Below, piece after piece: positions 60,862 to 64,000 of a DNA stretch of 64,000 nt (position 1 is its first letter; every line of letters begins with the position of its first letter). The notes beneath the pieces were generated by a model. It did not search any database. It worked only from the letters and a program-made list of their open reading frames with translations, and was not told the DNA's origin. A program made the translations under genes and the position numbers. The stretch is from Apiospora phragmitis (taxonomy: Eukaryota; Ascomycota; Sordariomycetes; Amphisphaeriales; Apiosporaceae), in contig JAQQWL010000002.1 of assembly GCA_038363925.1 (NCBI GenBank), forward strand, positions 1,674,001 through 1,738,000. Direction: 5' to 3'.

Positions 60862-62238
60862 GCAAGCAAGTACGTGGTGTATCTTGTTAGTCACACTACT
60901 AAGTTTTCCTCTGGCTTCTACGGGAGTGAGTCGGTAGTAACACGGATGATGGCGAGGTTGGATTGTGGAATTGATAGATGGATGTCTCGGGCTGCAACGG
61001 GTAGTGTGTTACTACCGATGCCGTCACACGAGTCCAGGATGGCATCATTTAGTTTTTGGGAAACCTCTGGCTCTAGATATGACGAGACGCTTTTGCATGG
61101 AAATGGGCTTGGTAGCTGGCGTTTGCCGAAATGGCCGGGCGACTTATTTCAGTACTTGTTTGTACATACAGTCCAATTTCTGATTTGTAACGTTATTACT
61201 TGCACATTGATATTCGTTCACGAGGGGCCCAGCTCGTATGACCAAATTTTCTCGTGTCTTTGGCTGAGGCTTGAAAAAAGTAATCCCTCTGGTCGCCATC
61301 GTGGGTTCTTGGCAGATTGCCGTAGTTAACAGGTACTAGTAGTAAAGAACGAATTTGTATAACTGTTTTGGTCTTGATCTTTACTCGTCGTGATACCGCA
61401 GCTCGTTTTCGTTCGAACTCTACTGGTATAGTAAAGTTATCTGCCGCCCGCAGAATTAGTCGTTTACTTGGATACTGGATAACTGCGCCCATGCCTTTTA
61501 ATTATGGTGTGCCCAGAATTACGTTTGGGGGCAATCGCTTTGTTATCCAAGCATCGTTGACGAACTCGACCGCTTTCCTGTCACCCTTGTTATTAACGCC
61601 CGCGGCGCGTAGTGTGATCTGAGTATCGAAATACGAAAGCGGTATGACAAACCTCCGAAGAGTGTCTTCATTCTCTCCACGGTTGGCACCTGGTAGCCTT
61701 CCTTGGATGGATGTATTGTTAACATCTCTGCTCCTTCGAACAAGCCCGTCGCAGCAACACATGGCGCAAGTCATTACGGAATCTTCTCAAATTTTCTCAA
61801 TGTTTTCTATGCAGTCTCCTGATTCGCAACTACGATTCTGCCACCATTGATGTACGGAATAACACCTCACGAACCGTCCAATACACGTCTAAATCGGAAT
61901 CAACGTTAAAGAACCTTTTCAACGCTTCGGATTTTCAACAGCTACACCAGCGTTGATTCCATGGTAAGTACACGTCAAAGGTTTTGGCAGGCGTTTATTC
62001 CAGTGTATGGTTGTACTACGGTTGGTCTAGTAAGCGTGAATTAGAGGCAGCCTTTTCTCCTACGGTATTATCCCATCCGTCAATTCTATGATAACAATGT
62101 ATGCGCGATCCATCAGATAAAGGAGGTGAAACCCGCTATAAACCATTTCGCTTTATTTCTAACACCAAGGAAGTATATGTATATGAGCCTAAATTTTCAT
62201 CTATTCAAGTGTGTCCTTGAGTTCCTTCAACTTCCGTC
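60862..62238. other. intergenic region with a decayed retroelement fragment
   Basis: Between the RecQ gene (+) and the glutathione reductase gene (-), tail to tail. The middle (61196-61774) holds a retropepsin-like remnant on the minus strand. The rest is rather AT-rich with no supported gene. Confidence 0.45.
61196..61774 (-). pseudogene. remnant of a retroelement protease (retropepsin-like) region
   Basis: On the minus strand one frame reads through 61774-61196 except for a single TAA at 61502-61504. Before the stop lies PPNVILGTP, and soon after it MGAVIQYPSKRLIL; this order (a V-I-L-G-x-P motif followed by a conserved Y-P-x-K/R-L block) is typical of the end of the aspartic protease domain in fungal LTR retroelement polyproteins. 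The usual catalytic D-S/T-G is not evident upstream, where all frames have stops, and no reverse transcriptase or LTR was found. The stop has the form expected from G-to-A change of a tryptophan codon, the sort of change made by repeat-induced point mutation. A degraded copy, assignment tentative. Confidence 0.4.
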
Positions 62239-63850
<1,612 letters not shown>

Positions 63851-64000
63851 TTATACAATATCGCAGACCTGAGCTGAGGCTTCCAATGTAGGTAGGGATG
63901 TGGAATATAAATCGTGCAGGAGCTCACCGAGGCTGGTGGGGTAGCGAATGACGTGCGGGACTGACGTCGGGTCTTTTATCTACAAAGAAGGTGGCTTGAG

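Noticed and set aside
59824..60894. 356-residue minus-strand open frame opposite the RecQ gene
   Set aside because: Antisense shadow of conserved helicase motifs; no features of its own.

Overview
The window is nuclear DNA of a filamentous ascomycete (Pezizomycotina, most likely Sordariomycetes). This rests on short GT-AG introns (about 50-280 bases) with CTAAC/CTGAC branch points, a fused dioxygenase-P450 fatty-acid oxygenase, a fungal-type SOG2, penicillopepsin-like and GPI-cupredoxin secreted proteins, and conserved housekeeping genes. No species is assigned. Twenty-one protein genes can be supported. No tRNA, rRNA or CRISPR was found, and the only mobile-element trace is a decayed retroelement fragment near 61.2-61.8 kb.

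Layout. 0.9-9.5 kb: a conserved type II membrane protein (+), then an AT-hook protein and a Brd8/Bdc1-like bromodomain protein (both -). 9.5-13.8 kb is gene-free. 13.8-24.5 kb: a small coiled-coil protein, a secreted aspartic protease, the ER chaperone Lhs1 (ends HDEL) and a Dap1/PGRMC1-like membrane haem protein. 26-37 kb: a GPI-anchored cupredoxin, a CENP-X/MHF2 histone-fold protein, the mitochondrial ADP/ATP carrier, and a divergent ribosomal pair (eS25 and uS7). 37.7-48.2 kb: a GNAT acetyltransferase, a TRAF-type RING protein, a short-chain dehydrogenase and a psi-factor-type fatty-acid oxygenase, the last two tail to tail. 49.9-64 kb: the enoyl reductase Tsc13, a GCN5L1/BLOC1S1-domain protein, the RAM-pathway protein Sog2, a short RecQ helicase and glutathione reductase.

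The main technical observation is that 11 of the 21 genes are interrupted by single-base indels, about 23 in all and mostly in G/C runs. Essential genes are affected (the ADP/ATP carrier has three). Correcting each event returns every coding length to a multiple of three with conserved sequence on both sides. This is best read as homopolymer error in the assembly, not pseudogenes. The other ten genes are intact.

The genes are mostly housekeeping and not a single pathway. The most unusual content is the oxygenase, which keeps both haem centres but has lost the Asn-x-x-Gln motif of diol synthases, beside a dehydrogenase without the catalytic Tyr and Lys. Next come a CENP-X homologue with an AT-hook N-terminal extension, a perfect stem-loop just upstream of the SOG2 start codon, a hairpin in the first uS7 intron, and a strong G-quadruplex motif between two convergent genes.
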